A program made the translations under genes and the position numbers. From JACVRW01 sp963746825 (GTDB taxonomy: Bacteria > Actinomycetota > Thermoleophilia > Solirubrobacterales > Thermoleophilaceae): a stretch of 64,000 bases of DNA. The stretch is from positions 552,895 through 616,894 of the forward strand of contig CAVVCU010000007.1 of assembly GCA_963746825.1 (NCBI GenBank), written 5' to 3'. The notes under the pieces are model-generated. The model did not search any database and had not been told where the DNA came from. It saw nothing but the letters and a program-made list of their open reading frames with translations. This document shows, piece by piece, positions 48,242 through 56,967 of this stretch. How positions within the stretch are numbered: position 1 is the first letter of the stretch; every line of letters begins with the position of its first letter.

Positions 48242-50113
48242 ATGGCCCGTCAAAGCGCCGCAGCCCCGTCGCCCTTCCCGCCGATCGCGGAGTACGCCTT
48301 CCTGTCGGACTGCCATACGAGCGCGCTCGTGGCGCCCGACGGGTCGATCGACTGGCTGTGCGTCCCGAGCTTCGACTCGCCCAGCGTGTTCGGCTCGCTG
48401 CTCGATCGCCAGATCGGCTCCTTCACGCTGGCGCCGTTCGGGCTCAACGTCCCGACGGCCCGCAGCTACGAGCCGGGCACCAACATCCTCACGACCACCT
48501 GGAACACGCCGACCGGCTGGATAGTGGTGCGCGACGCGCTCACCATCGGCCCGTGGGATCGCGAGGACGAGATCACCCCTCATACTCGCCCGCCGGTCGA
48601 CGACGACGCCGATCACATGCTCGTGCGGACGGTCGAATGCCTGGAGGGCAGCGTCGAGCTGGAGCTGATCTGCGAGCCGAGCTTCGACTACGGGCGCGTT
48701 CCGGCCGAATGGTCGCTGGACGGAGCCGACCGTCACTGTGCCGACGCCCGCGGAGGCGATCTGACCGTACGGTTGCAGACCGACATGGCTCTTGGGGTGG
48801 AGGGCGAGTGGGTGCGCGCGCGGCACCGGCTGGAGCAGGGCGAGCGGGCGTACTGCGCGCTCTCCTGGGCCCAGGGGCTGAAGGTGCCCCAGAACGTTGC
48901 CGAGGCCGAGGACCGCCTGGCCGCCACGGGGCGCTTCTGGCGCCGCTGGCTGGGCGGCGCTCGGCTTCCCGATCACCGCTGGCGCCAGCCGATTCAGCGC
49001 TCGGCGCTGACCATCAAGGGCCTCACCTACATGCCGACCGGCGCCACCGTGGCCGCACCCACCACCTCGCTTCCCGAGACGCCGGGCGGAGAACGCAACT
49101 GGGACTACCGCTTCGCGTGGATGCGTGACTCGACCTTCACGTTGCAGGCCCTTCACTTCCTCAACCTCGACTGGGAGGCCGACGAGTTCATGCAGTTCGT
49201 CGCCGACCTCCAGCCCAACGAGGACGGCGGCCTGCAGATCATGTACGGCATCGACGGCCGTCGCGACCTGACCGAGTCCACGCGCGACGAGCTATCGGGC
49301 TACGCAGGCGCTCACCCGGTACGCCTCGGCAACGGCGCCTTCGACCAGCGTCAGAACGACGTCTTCGGCGCGGTGCTGGATTCGATCCTGCTTCACACGC
49401 GGCGCAGCTCGCGCCTGCCGCGACGCCTGTGGCCGATCGTCCAGAGCCAGGCGCGCTGCGCCACGGAGGTATGGCGCGAGCCCGACCAGGGCATTTGGGA
49501 GGCCCGCGGCGAGCCGCGCCACTACGTGTCGTCCAAGCTCATGGGCTGGGTCGCGCTCGACCGCGCCGCCAAGCTCGCCGAGATCCGCGGCGATTCCGAG
49601 CTCCCCGCCACCTGGAGGGCCACGGCGGACGAGATCGAGGCGGACATCCTCGAACACGGCGTGCGCGACGGCATCCTGCGCCAGCACTACGACACCGACT
49701 CGCTCGACGCGTCGACGCTGCTGGCCGCGATCTTCGGGTTCCTGCCCGGCGACGACGAGCGTCTGCGCAAGAGCGTGGAGGCGATCGCCGACGAGCTCAC
49801 CGAGGACGGCTTCGTGCTGCGTTACCGCACCGACGAGACCGACGACGGCCTCGAGGGCAAGGAGGGCAGCTTCCTGATCTGCTCCTTCTGGCTCGTGTCC
49901 GCGCTGGCCATCGTCGGCGATTACCAGCGCGCCCGCGACCTGATGGAGCGGCTGCTCAGAGTGGCCTCGCCGCTCGGCCTCTACGCCGAGGAGTTCGACA
50001 CCTCCACGGCGCAGCACCTGGGCAATTTCCCCCAGGCCTTCTCCCACCTCGCGCTGATCGAGGCGGCTGGGCGAATCATCTTGGCTGAGCGGCTGGAGGA
50101 GATCGGCGGTTGA
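48242..50113 (+). CDS. GH15 family glycoside hydrolase (glucoamylase or trehalase)
   Basis: A 623-residue protein. The N-terminal beta-sandwich has IAEYAFLSDCHTSALVAPDG, SIDWLCVPSFDSPSVFGSLL and TNILTTTWNTPTGW. The catalytic alpha6/alpha6 barrel begins near residue 250 with GLTYMPTGATVAAPTTSLPE, GERNWDYRFAWMRDSTFTLQ and, near the end, DGFVLRYRTDETDDGLEGKE and SFLICSFWLVSALAIVGDY. The general acid and base Glu of GH15 would be in QGIWEARGEPRHYVSSKLMG and the C-terminal LYAEEFD segment. No signal peptide is seen, so it acts in the cytoplasm on alpha-glucans or trehalose, as in mycobacterial GH15 trehalases. Confidence 0.9.
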   Translation: MARQSAAAPSPFPPIAEYAFLSDCHTSALVAPDGSIDWLCVPSFDSPSVFGSLLDRQIGSFTLAPFGLNVPTARSYEPGTNILTTTWNTPTGWIVVRDALTIGPWDREDEITPHTRPPVDDDADHMLVRTVECLEGSVELELICEPSFDYGRVPAEWSLDGADRHCADARGGDLTVRLQTDMALGVEGEWVRARHRLEQGERAYCALSWAQGLKVPQNVAEAEDRLAATGRFWRRWLGGARLPDHRWRQPIQRSALTIKGLTYMPTGATVAAPTTSLPETPGGERNWDYRFAWMRDSTFTLQALHFLNLDWEADEFMQFVADLQPNEDGGLQIMYGIDGRRDLTESTRDELSGYAGAHPVRLGNGAFDQRQNDVFGAVLDSILLHTRRSSRLPRRLWPIVQSQARCATEVWREPDQGIWEARGEPRHYVSSKLMGWVALDRAAKLAEIRGDSELPATWRATADEIEADILEHGVRDGILRQHYDTDSLDASTLLAAIFGFLPGDDERLRKSVEAIADELTEDGFVLRYRTDETDDGLEGKEGSFLICSFWLVSALAIVGDYQRARDLMERLLRVASPLGLYAEEFDTSTAQHLGNFPQAFSHLALIEAAGRIILAERLEEIGG

Positions 50114-50116
50114 GCT

Positions 50117-51517
50117 TCAGGAGCGTACGGCGTCGCGTCCGGCCGCCTTGGCCGCGTACATGGCGCCGTCGGCCGCGGACACCAGCCCGTCGGGGCCCTC
50201 GCCCCCACGCGCGGCCACGCCGATGCTCGCGCTGACCGGCACGAGCTGATCGCCCAGCACCACCGCCAGGGAGGAGATCGACTCACGCACGCGCTCGGCC
50301 ACCTGCAGGGCCTCATCGGCGTCGGTCGAGGGCAGGATGGCGAGGAACTCCTCCCCACCCCAGCGCCCGAGCGTGTCACCGGCGCGCAGCGCACCGTGCA
50401 CGTCCGCGGCGATCAGGCGCAGCGCGTGGTCTCCGGCGTCGTGGCCGTGGATGTCGTTGATCTGCTTGAACCGGTCGACATCGATCATCATCACGGCGAG
50501 GGTCTGGTCGTGGCGCTCGGCGTTGGCCACGGCGGCGTTGAGTGAATCCTGGACGTGCCTGCGGTTGTAGAGACCGGTCAGGACATCGACGCGGGCCAGC
50601 TGATCGAGGCTCTGGTTGGCCGTGCTGAGCGCCACGCGCGAGGAGATCAGGTTGGCCACCAGCAGCACGCAGCCGAGGCCGCCCAACACAAAGCCGACCC
50701 AGAGGATCCAGGGCACGTAGCGCCTGAACCCCTGGACAGGCTCCAGCAGCTGTGCCCGGGGCACCGACATCACGAGCCGCCACGGAGCGCCGGCCACGTC
50801 ATGGCTCGCGAAGTATTGGCCGTCCTGCGTCTCGCCGGAGGACGAGCGGGCCAGGCCTCGTCCGAGCTCGGGATCGGCCTTGCCCACCTTGGTCAGGCCA
50901 GTCGAGACGCTGCGGTTGCTCGCCACGATCGTGCCCGTCTCGTCGAGCAGATATACGTCGGTTCCCCTGATGGGCGTGGCGTTGCGCAGGTACGCGCCGA
51001 TCGGCGTCTCGTCGACGTCGAAGGCCCCGCTGAACACCCGCCGGCCGCGCTCGGAGTCGAAGGGGGTGGCGAAGGCCACGATCGGAATGCCCTCGGCCGC
51101 GGAGGGAACCACCTTGGACACCGCCGTCAGCCCCTGGGCCGCTGCGCTCAGATGGGCGTAGTCCTTCGTCAGGTCCTGGCCGATGACTGAGCTCTTGGCC
51201 GGCGCGACCCCGAGGGCGCGACCGTCGGAGTCGAGCAGCACGGCGGCCTCGTAGCCGAACAGATTCGTCACTTCCTTCAGATCCGCGGAGCCCGCCCCGG
51301 CGCCCGAGAGCTCGCGTTCGGCCACGCGCCGCTCCTGGTCGAGGAGATCGCGGGCGTAGGTCGCGGTGAAGCTCGCCGCGACCTCGGCGCGACCGTCGAA
51401 ACGCTGCTCGATGTCCGCCTCACCTCGAGCTTGGGCGTTCAGAAGCACGGCGGCGGAGAGCACGGCGAGAGCTGCCCAGGCCAGCAGCAACAGCGCCCTC
51501 GAGGCTTTGTGGCTCAT
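50117..51517 (-). CDS. Membrane diguanylate cyclase with an extracytoplasmic Cache-like sensor
   Basis: A 466-residue protein: membrane helix at 8-28, an exterior region of about 240 residues with a dCache-like arrangement (VTNLFGYEAAVLLDSDGRAL, TDVYLLDETGTIVASNRS), second helix at about 272-294 (ILWVGFVLGGLGCVLLVANL) and a C-terminal GGDEF domain. The active site reads LGRWGGEEFLAILPST, so the A-site is GGEEF and competent. The metal/substrate residues are in MMIDVDRFKQINDIHGHDAG. RVDVLTGLYNRR opens the domain. It should make cyclic di-GMP in response to a small extracellular ligand. No clear I-site RxxD stands five residues before the A-site. Confidence 0.92.
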   Translation of the reverse strand: MSHKASRALLLLAWAALAVLSAAVLLNAQARGEADIEQRFDGRAEVAASFTATYARDLLDQERRVAERELSGAGAGSADLKEVTNLFGYEAAVLLDSDGRALGVAPAKSSVIGQDLTKDYAHLSAAAQGLTAVSKVVPSAAEGIPIVAFATPFDSERGRRVFSGAFDVDETPIGAYLRNATPIRGTDVYLLDETGTIVASNRSVSTGLTKVGKADPELGRGLARSSSGETQDGQYFASHDVAGAPWRLVMSVPRAQLLEPVQGFRRYVPWILWVGFVLGGLGCVLLVANLISSRVALSTANQSLDQLARVDVLTGLYNRRHVQDSLNAAVANAERHDQTLAVMMIDVDRFKQINDIHGHDAGDHALRLIAADVHGALRAGDTLGRWGGEEFLAILPSTDADEALQVAERVRESISSLAVVLGDQLVPVSASIGVAARGGEGPDGLVSAADGAMYAAKAAGRDAVRS

Positions 51518-51559
51518 AGCCGAGCTATCGGTAGGTGCGCGAGAAGCTGTAGGGCGAGC

Positions 51560-52135
51560 TCAGAGGCCGAGCTCGCGCACGCCCGTCTCGTGCCAGCCCA
51601 GGTGGTGGGCCAGCTCGTGGCGAAGCGTCCGTTCGACCTGGGCGCGCAGCAGCTCCGGATCCCAGCCGAAGTCGCGCACCAGTGTGTCCTGGTACAGGAC
51701 GATGCGATCGGGATAGTTGTCGCGAGCAACCGTGTCGCCGAAGTAGTGGCCGTAGGCGCGATTCTCCTCGCCGAGATGCGACACCACCACCGGCGTCTGG
51801 TCGAGTAGCTCCTGGAACTCGGGCGGCAGCCGGTCGATGGCTTCGGCCACGAGCAGGTCGAACTCGCTGGCGCCGTGGCGCAGATCGGGATCGCGGGCCA
51901 TCTCCTCGCTGCGGCGCACCAGGCGCTCGAACTCGTCGTCGGGCATGGCGTCCTTGCCGGTGAGGGCGACGAAGGCCCAGGCCGTCAGGCCCGCGAGCGC
52001 CAGCCCACCCAGCGCGAACCACGCCAGCCCTTCGGCACCCGAGAGGGACGGCGGGTTGAGAAAGACGAAGACGAGGCCCACCGCGAAGAAAGCGGCGGCC
52101 GCGGCCTTCAGCGGTGTGCCCAATGCGTCCAACAT
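51560..52135 (-). CDS. Membrane-anchored zincin-like metallopeptidase
   Basis: A 191-residue protein with two N-terminal hydrophobic segments (residues 9-29 and 35-58) and a compact zincin domain. The zinc site is RTLRHELAHHLGWHETGV, an HExxHxxGxxE motif of the minimal MMP-like (DUF1025-type) family. DRIVLYQDTLVRDFGWDPEL precedes it and AEAIDRLPPEFQELLDQTPV opens the domain, both typical. Soluble relatives are widespread in actinobacteria; the added membrane segments here tether the domain. The ATG at 52135 has no close neighbour upstream for 32 bases. Confidence 0.85.
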   Translation of the reverse strand: MLDALGTPLKAAAAAFFAVGLVFVFLNPPSLSGAEGLAWFALGGLALAGLTAWAFVALTGKDAMPDDEFERLVRRSEEMARDPDLRHGASEFDLLVAEAIDRLPPEFQELLDQTPVVVSHLGEENRAYGHYFGDTVARDNYPDRIVLYQDTLVRDFGWDPELLRAQVERTLRHELAHHLGWHETGVRELGL

Positions 52136-52167
52136 TCCCCTCTCAGAGTACGCAGGAGATTGGCGCG

Positions 52168-52365
52168 CTAGTCCTGCTCTTGGTCCTCGTCCTCCGCGCC
52201 GGCGGCGTCCGGGTTGCCGGTGGCGGTGTCGTCGTCGCCGGGAGTCCCCGGGCTGCGTTCCGCCTGATCGCGAGCGGCGCCCTCGCCGTCGTCGTCGGGG
52301 ACCGCCTCGGTGGGAGCCTCCTCGGGCAGCTGATCCGACTCCTCGCCCGGTGTCTCGCTGCTCAT
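52168..52365 (-). CDS. Very acidic small protein
   Basis: A 65-residue protein composed mostly of Glu, Asp, Pro, Gly and Ala (for example GEESDQLPEEAPTEAVPDDD). It is predicted to be disordered. Its ATG overlaps the stop of the preceding small gene (ATGA), so the two are translated together. GC-rich low-complexity sequence can mimic coding potential, but the coupling of two similar acidic frames argues that they are real. Confidence 0.45.
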   Translation of the reverse strand: MSSETPGEESDQLPEEAPTEAVPDDDGEGAARDQAERSPGTPGDDDTATGNPDAAGAEDEDQEQD

Positions 52366-52562
52366 GCCTCGTCCTCGTCCTCGCCGGAGCTCTGCGACTC
52401 GTCCTCCGGGTCGGGCGTGGCGCCGGGCACGCTGGGATCCTGCTCCTTGGCCTCCCAGTCGCGGCGGGCCTCGTCGATGTGCTTCCCGACGCGGTCGGAG
52501 TCCTCCGCCATTCCCTCCGCTTCGCGCTCGAGCTTGTCGGCGTGCTCCTCGTGCTCGGTCAT
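52362..52562 (-). CDS. Small acidic helical protein
   Basis: A 66-residue protein, TEHEEHADKLEREAEGMAED, then SDRVGKHIDEARRDWEAKEQ and an acidic Pro/Ser tail. The first 42 residues have amphipathic helix character. It is followed by the even more acidic 65-residue protein through a 4-base ATGA overlap. I do not recognise a family; it resembles small conserved actinobacterial proteins seen beside unrelated genes. Confidence 0.55.
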   Translation of the reverse strand: MTEHEEHADKLEREAEGMAEDSDRVGKHIDEARRDWEAKEQDPSVPGATPDPEDESQSSGEDEDEA

Positions 52563-52573
52563 CGCGCCCGAGT

Positions 52574-53821
52574 CTAGGCCAGGCGGACCAGTACCGGACC
52601 GCCCTGCGGATCGACGGCGGGGGTCCACTCGGCCGACAGGCGAGCCGAACGCCCCGGCATCACCCGTGCAAGGCGCCCGCTCCACAGCTGTCTCTCGTTC
52701 TGGACGATCTCGATCCGGGGTGCCCGCCGGTGCTCTCGTGCCCGCAACGCGAAATGGCCCCGTGCGGGCTCCATGGGCGGCCCGCCGTGACGGCTGATCG
52801 CGTTGGGGGCGATCCAGCCCAGCGGCGGCTCGCAGCACACCGCCACCCGCTGCGCCGGCCATTCGCCGGTCGCGAGGTAGCGGGTGACCGACGAGGCGAC
52901 GCGGCGCCCGCTGAGCGCGGCCACGTCGGCCTGCTCGGCTCCGTGCAGGACGTTTCCGGCCCCGAACACCCCCGGCCGCGAGGTGTGCAGGCCGGGATCG
53001 ACCGCCGGCCCGCGCGTGAGCTCGTCGAGCTCCACGCCGCCCAGCACGGCGAGCTCGTGGTCGGGGACCCAGTCGGCGCTGAACACGACCGTGTCGCAGG
53101 CCACGCTGCGCCGGCGGCCGCTGTCCAGGTCGGCCAACTCGACCTCCTCCACCCGCCCACGTCCGCGGATCTCGCTCACGCGCGTGCGCGTGTGCACCGG
53201 CACCCGGTAGCGGGCCCGGGCGCCGAGCCGAAAAGCAGCCACGGTCTGGTGACGGGCGAACTCGGTGGTGAGGGCGACGGCGCGGGCTCCGCCGTGAGCG
53301 AGGGTGAGGATGGCCGAGAAGCTCACGTGCTCGGCGCCCACGATCAGCGCCCGTCCTCCGGCCGGACGGCCCTCCAAGTAGACGAGCTGCTGCAGCATCC
53401 CGGTGGTCATCACGCCTCCGGGCCGGTCGCCCGGCACCAGTCGCGCCGCGCGGGGCCGCTCGCGGCAGCCGGTGGCGAGCACCACGGCCGCGGGCGCAAG
53501 CACCGAGCGCCCGCGGGGGCTGGTCAGCTCGAGGGCGGGCTCGGGCCCTGAGGCCCAGCCAGTGGCCATCGTCTCCGTCAGCACCTCCACCCCGGCCGCC
53601 CGCGCCATCTCGGCGTAGCGCCGCGCGTAGGCAGGGCCGCTCAGCGGGCGGCGGAGGTCCCGCGCGCCGAAGCCCTGATGACGCGCGTGGCGCGGGATCC
53701 CGCCGGCGTCGGTCTCGCGCTCGATCACCACGACCTCCCCGGCGCCGCGGCGGCGCAGCTCGATCGCAGCGGCCAGCCCGGCCGGCCCGCCACCCACGAT
53801 CGCCACCGGGCCGTCAGGCAC
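52574..53821 (-). CDS. FAD/NAD(P)-dependent oxidoreductase (HcnB / glycerol-3-phosphate dehydrogenase subunit-like)
   Basis: A 415-residue two-dinucleotide-domain flavoprotein: VAIVGGGPAGLAAAIELRRR for FAD, GRALIVGAEHVSFSAILTLA for NAD(P) in a variant form, and HTSRPGVFGAGNVLHGAEQA as the second FAD-contact. AGGIPRHARHQGFGARDLRR is typical of the group found next to GlpA-like dehydrogenases and in HcnB-like amine dehydrogenases. The GTG at 53821 overlaps the upstream GlpA-like stop by 8 bases. It probably re-oxidises or supports that partner. The usual third small subunit (DUF1667) is not in the operon. Confidence 0.82.
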   Translation of the reverse strand: MPDGPVAIVGGGPAGLAAAIELRRRGAGEVVVIERETDAGGIPRHARHQGFGARDLRRPLSGPAYARRYAEMARAAGVEVLTETMATGWASGPEPALELTSPRGRSVLAPAAVVLATGCRERPRAARLVPGDRPGGVMTTGMLQQLVYLEGRPAGGRALIVGAEHVSFSAILTLAHGGARAVALTTEFARHQTVAAFRLGARARYRVPVHTRTRVSEIRGRGRVEEVELADLDSGRRRSVACDTVVFSADWVPDHELAVLGGVELDELTRGPAVDPGLHTSRPGVFGAGNVLHGAEQADVAALSGRRVASSVTRYLATGEWPAQRVAVCCEPPLGWIAPNAISRHGGPPMEPARGHFALRAREHRRAPRIEIVQNERQLWSGRLARVMPGRSARLSAEWTPAVDPQGGPVLVRLA

Positions 53822-55178
53822 CGTTTGCCGCCTCGGCCACGAGCGTTTCGAGGCGTGCTCCACAGAAGAACCCCTGGCAGCGCCCGAGGTGAGCGCGCGT
53901 CCGGCGCCGCAGCCCGTCGAGGTCGGCCGGCGGGATGGGGCTCGCGAAGGCGTCGCGGATCTCGCCCCGCGTGACCCGCTCGCAGAAGCACACCACGCGC
54001 CCGTATTCGGGATCCTCGTCCACGAGCTCGGCGGAGGAGTGGGGACGTGCGAAGCGTTCCCCCACGTTGGGCATCCGCACCTCGGGCAAGCCGACCCGCT
54101 GCTCGAGGTCCCCGAGGCCGAGGCCCTCGCGCACGTGCTCGGCGATGGCCATCGCGGCCGACAGCCCGGTGGAGCGGATGCCGCCCACGCACGCGTAGCC
54201 GTCCTCGAAGCTGATTCGGTAGTCGCCGCGCTCGGTCGCGGCGCGCAGGCCCGCGTACACCGCGGTCACCTCGTGGCTCAGAAGCTCGGGCAGGATCCGG
54301 CCCGCCTCGCTGCGCAGGTAGGCGAGCCCGGCCTCGGTCGAGGACGTGTCGTCCTTGCGCTCGAGGTCGTCGGCCGTGGGCCCGACCATCACGTTCCCGA
54401 ACACCGTGGGAGACACCAGCACGCCCTTGGAGACCTTGGTCGGCACGGCAAGCACGATGTGGTTCACGAGCGGGCTCGCCAGCTTGTCGAACACGATCAG
54501 CTCGCCGCGGCGCGGAGTGACGGTGAAGCTCGTGCGGCCGAGGAGCCGATCGACCGTGTCGCTGTGCAGGCCCGCGGCGTTCACGAGCTGCCGGGCGGTC
54601 AGCCGGCCGCGCGTGGTCTCGAGGCCGAACCCGCCGCCGTCGAGGCGCTCCACTCCCACGAGGGCGGTGCTCCGGCGCAGATCGCAGCCGGCCAGCACCG
54701 CCTCGGTGGCGAAGGCGAGCGGGGTGGTGAAGGGGCAGATCAGACCCTCGTCGGGCACCTCGAGCGCGCCGCGGGCGCCCCGCCCGAGGTGCGGCTCGCG
54801 GTCGTAGAGCTCGGCCGGCTCGACCCGGCGCATGTCGCGGTAGCCGTTGGCCCGCGCGCGCTCCACGATCCCCGGGAACTCGCCGAGCTGGCTCTCGTCC
54901 CACGCCACCAGCAGCGCGCCCCGGTGCTCCAGCGGAATGCCCACCCGGGGCGCGTACTCGCGCAGCAGCTCGCAGCCACGCTTCACCAGGCGCGCCTCGA
55001 GCGTGTCGGGCGTGGCGTCGAAGCCGGTGTGCAGCAGCGCCGTGTTCGCCTTGCTCGTGCCCGCGCCCACGTCGGGGCCCGCCTCGAGCAGGGTCACGCG
55101 CAGGTCGAGCCGGGCCAGCTCGCGCGCGATGGCCGCGCCCACCACCCCGGCGCCCACGATCACCACATCCCGGTCCAT
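53814..55178 (-). CDS. GlpA-like FAD-dependent dehydrogenase with BFD-type [2Fe-2S] domain
   Basis: A 454-residue protein. The DAO-type FAD domain starts DRDVVIVGAGVVGAAIAREL and has GTSKANTALLHTGFDATPDT, PRRGELIVFDKLA and DGYACVGGIRSTGLSAAMAI. After residue 400 a bacterioferritin-ferredoxin-like domain supplies four Cys: RVVCFCERVTRGEIRDAF and HLGRCQGFFCGARLETL. This architecture is that of glycerol-3-phosphate dehydrogenase GlpA relatives and L-2-hydroxyglutarate oxidase-like enzymes. Substrate is open. It starts divergently from the lipoprotein gene, 25 bases apart. Confidence 0.87.
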   Translation of the reverse strand: MDRDVVIVGAGVVGAAIARELARLDLRVTLLEAGPDVGAGTSKANTALLHTGFDATPDTLEARLVKRGCELLREYAPRVGIPLEHRGALLVAWDESQLGEFPGIVERARANGYRDMRRVEPAELYDREPHLGRGARGALEVPDEGLICPFTTPLAFATEAVLAGCDLRRSTALVGVERLDGGGFGLETTRGRLTARQLVNAAGLHSDTVDRLLGRTSFTVTPRRGELIVFDKLASPLVNHIVLAVPTKVSKGVLVSPTVFGNVMVGPTADDLERKDDTSSTEAGLAYLRSEAGRILPELLSHEVTAVYAGLRAATERGDYRISFEDGYACVGGIRSTGLSAAMAIAEHVREGLGLGDLEQRVGLPEVRMPNVGERFARPHSSAELVDEDPEYGRVVCFCERVTRGEIRDAFASPIPPADLDGLRRRTRAHLGRCQGFFCGARLETLVAEAANGA

Positions 55179-55190
55179 CCGCCGCGACAC

Positions 55191-55196
55191 TAGCCT
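55191..55196 (+). promoter_or_regulatory. Candidate -10 hexamer (TAGCCT) for the lipoprotein gene
   Basis: TAGCCT ends 7 nt before the GTG at 55204 in the 25-base region between divergent starts. Confidence 0.35.
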
Positions 55197-55203
55197 GAGC
55201 GAC

Positions 55204-55836
55204 GTGAACCGTCTGCCCGTGATTGCTCTCATCCTCGCCTTGGCCGCCGCGGGATGCAGCAGCGACTCGAGCGACGAGAGCTCGAGCGAGCCCACCGAGA
55301 CCCGCGCCGCCGAGCCCGAGGTGCTGCCCGGCGGGGGAACGGTCCCCGCCCCGAGCATCACGGGCCTTGCGCCGGCGGTCCGCGCCGCGGAGTGCGAGCT
55401 CATCAGCACCACCGCCCGCTCTCGGGACCACACCGCCGACATCGAGGAGACGGTCGAGTACGACACCGACCCGCCGACCACCGGCAAGCACTTCCAGGTG
55501 GCCGCGGAGGACGGGCTGTACGAGGAGGCGGCGCCGGACACCACCGTCGTCCACAGCCACGAGCACGGCCGGGTGGTCGTCTGGTTTCGGCCCAGCCTTC
55601 CGCGCGAGGCGCGCGCCGGCCTGCGGGCCCTCGTGGAGGAGGACGGCTTCCAGATGCTGCTCATGCCCCGATCGGAGATGCCCTTCGAGGTGGCCGCGAC
55701 CGCCTGGAACCGCAGCCCGGGGCCGGAGGGCACCGGGCGCCTGCTGGGCTGCCCCGCCCTCAGCCCCCCCGCGTACGACGCGCTGCGCGCGTTTCGCGAC
55801 GAGCACCGCGGCCGCGGGCCCGAGGCGATTCCCTAG
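55204..55836 (+). CDS. DUF3105 lipoprotein
   Basis: A 210-residue lipoprotein: signal peptide with lipobox LAAAGCSSD (Cys 18), a Ser/Glu-rich linker, and a DUF3105-like domain. The domain contains TVEYDTDPPTTGKHFQVAAE, TVVHSHEHGRVVVWFRPSLP and the closing SPPAYDALRAFRDEHRGRGP. The His cluster HSHEHG may bind metal. Family function is unknown. The end overlaps the convergent hydrolase gene by 4 bases. Confidence 0.82.
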   Translation: MNRLPVIALILALAAAGCSSDSSDESSSEPTETRAAEPEVLPGGGTVPAPSITGLAPAVRAAECELISTTARSRDHTADIEETVEYDTDPPTTGKHFQVAAEDGLYEEAAPDTTVVHSHEHGRVVVWFRPSLPREARAGLRALVEEDGFQMLLMPRSEMPFEVAATAWNRSPGPEGTGRLLGCPALSPPAYDALRAFRDEHRGRGPEAIP

Positions 55837-56936
55837 TTTCGGGTGTAAGCCCTGGCCTGGCGGCGCACCACGTCGACCAGGTTGCCCAGCGGCAGGTTCA
55901 CGTCGTACAGGTGCAGGCCCCAGTCGGGTCCGATGCGCTCCGTCAACACCGGCCGCGGGTCATTGGCCGTCGGGGTCACGCCGAGCCACACCGCTCCGCC
56001 GGCGCGCCGGCACCGCGCGTGGTAGAGCCCCGGAACGGACACCCAGCGCGTGGGTACCGCCGCCGGTGGCGCATCGGTGACCGCGCCGAGGGGGCCGTCG
56101 ACGGGCGGGGTGGCGAAGTAGGGCTCGAGGACACCCGACCCGCCGCCCAGCGCCGCGGGGTTGGTGCAGAGCACCTCCTGGGTGGCCGGATCGGCGGTCA
56201 CTCCCAGACGGTCGATCGCGCGGCCGAACCGAGCATCCGCCGGGGGCGTCCCGTAGAAGGCCGAGTAGCCGATCACGCAGCCCGTCTGGCCGGGGGCGCG
56301 GCAGGCGCGGATGTTGCGAAAGTCGCCTCCCGAGTCGCGGCCCTTCTTCACCAGCACGTTGCCGCCGAGCAGCAGGGCCGACACCAAGCGCCTGCGCACC
56401 CTCCTGCGGCGATCGATCTCGTCCCGCGCCAACTGGCGCAGCAGGTAGCTGCCCTGCGAGTGCCCGATCAACACCACTCCGCGGCCGCGGTTGTGATTGC
56501 GCAGGTAGTCGCGCCACGCCGACACCACGTCCCGGTAGGCCAGGGCGGCGGCGGCCGCGGGGATCTCGCTGCCGATCGCGTTGAGGGTCAGCTGGCGATA
56601 GACGGGCGCGAACATCCGGCACACCTCCGAGAAGCGCGCCGCCTGCTGCTCGGCCACCGACCTCAGCTCGGGCTCCACCGTCCTGGTGGCGTTGGTCCGG
56701 GCCTGCCCGCTCACCGTCGGATAGACGTAGAAGCAGTCGACCTTCGGCCTGCGCGGCCGCCGGGCCCGCTCGGTGCTCTGGGTGCCGTCGGCCTGCACGA
56801 CAGTGGTGGTCAGGCCGCGCGCGCACGGATTGGCGGCGAGCCCGGGCTTGCAGAGCCAGACCGTCTTCGCCGAGGCGCTCGCGCTTCCGAGCACGAGGGT
56901 CAGCAGGACACAGAAAAAGATCAGGGGGAGGCGCAT
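55833..56936 (-). CDS. Secreted DUF3089 alpha/beta hydrolase
   Basis: A 367-residue exported protein (signal residues 1-23, LIFFCVLLTLVLGSASASA). The domain starts KVDCFYVYPTVSGQARTN, continues FAPVYRQLTLNAIGS, and has the nucleophile elbow RGVVLIGHSQGSYLLRQLAR with Ser near 178. It ends with the His-containing LGLHLYDVNLPLGNLVD region. These are the blocks of DUF3089, a group of probable extracellular lipases or esterases. Four additional Cys (RACRAPGQTGC, VCRM and LCTN) may form disulfides. It starts divergently from the mscL gene, 31 bases apart. Confidence 0.82.
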   Translation of the reverse strand: MRLPLIFFCVLLTLVLGSASASAKTVWLCKPGLAANPCARGLTTTVVQADGTQSTERARRPRRPKVDCFYVYPTVSGQARTNATRTVEPELRSVAEQQAARFSEVCRMFAPVYRQLTLNAIGSEIPAAAAALAYRDVVSAWRDYLRNHNRGRGVVLIGHSQGSYLLRQLARDEIDRRRRVRRRLVSALLLGGNVLVKKGRDSGGDFRNIRACRAPGQTGCVIGYSAFYGTPPADARFGRAIDRLGVTADPATQEVLCTNPAALGGGSGVLEPYFATPPVDGPLGAVTDAPPAAVPTRWVSVPGLYHARCRRAGGAVWLGVTPTANDPRPVLTERIGPDWGLHLYDVNLPLGNLVDVVRRQARAYTRN

Positions 56937-56967
56937 GAGGCGGGCACTCTACGTCGAAAGGGGCGAA

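Noticed and set aside
53725..55806. 693-codon minus-strand frame
   Set aside because: It overlaps the GlpA-like gene in another frame and reads as Arg/Ala-rich noise.
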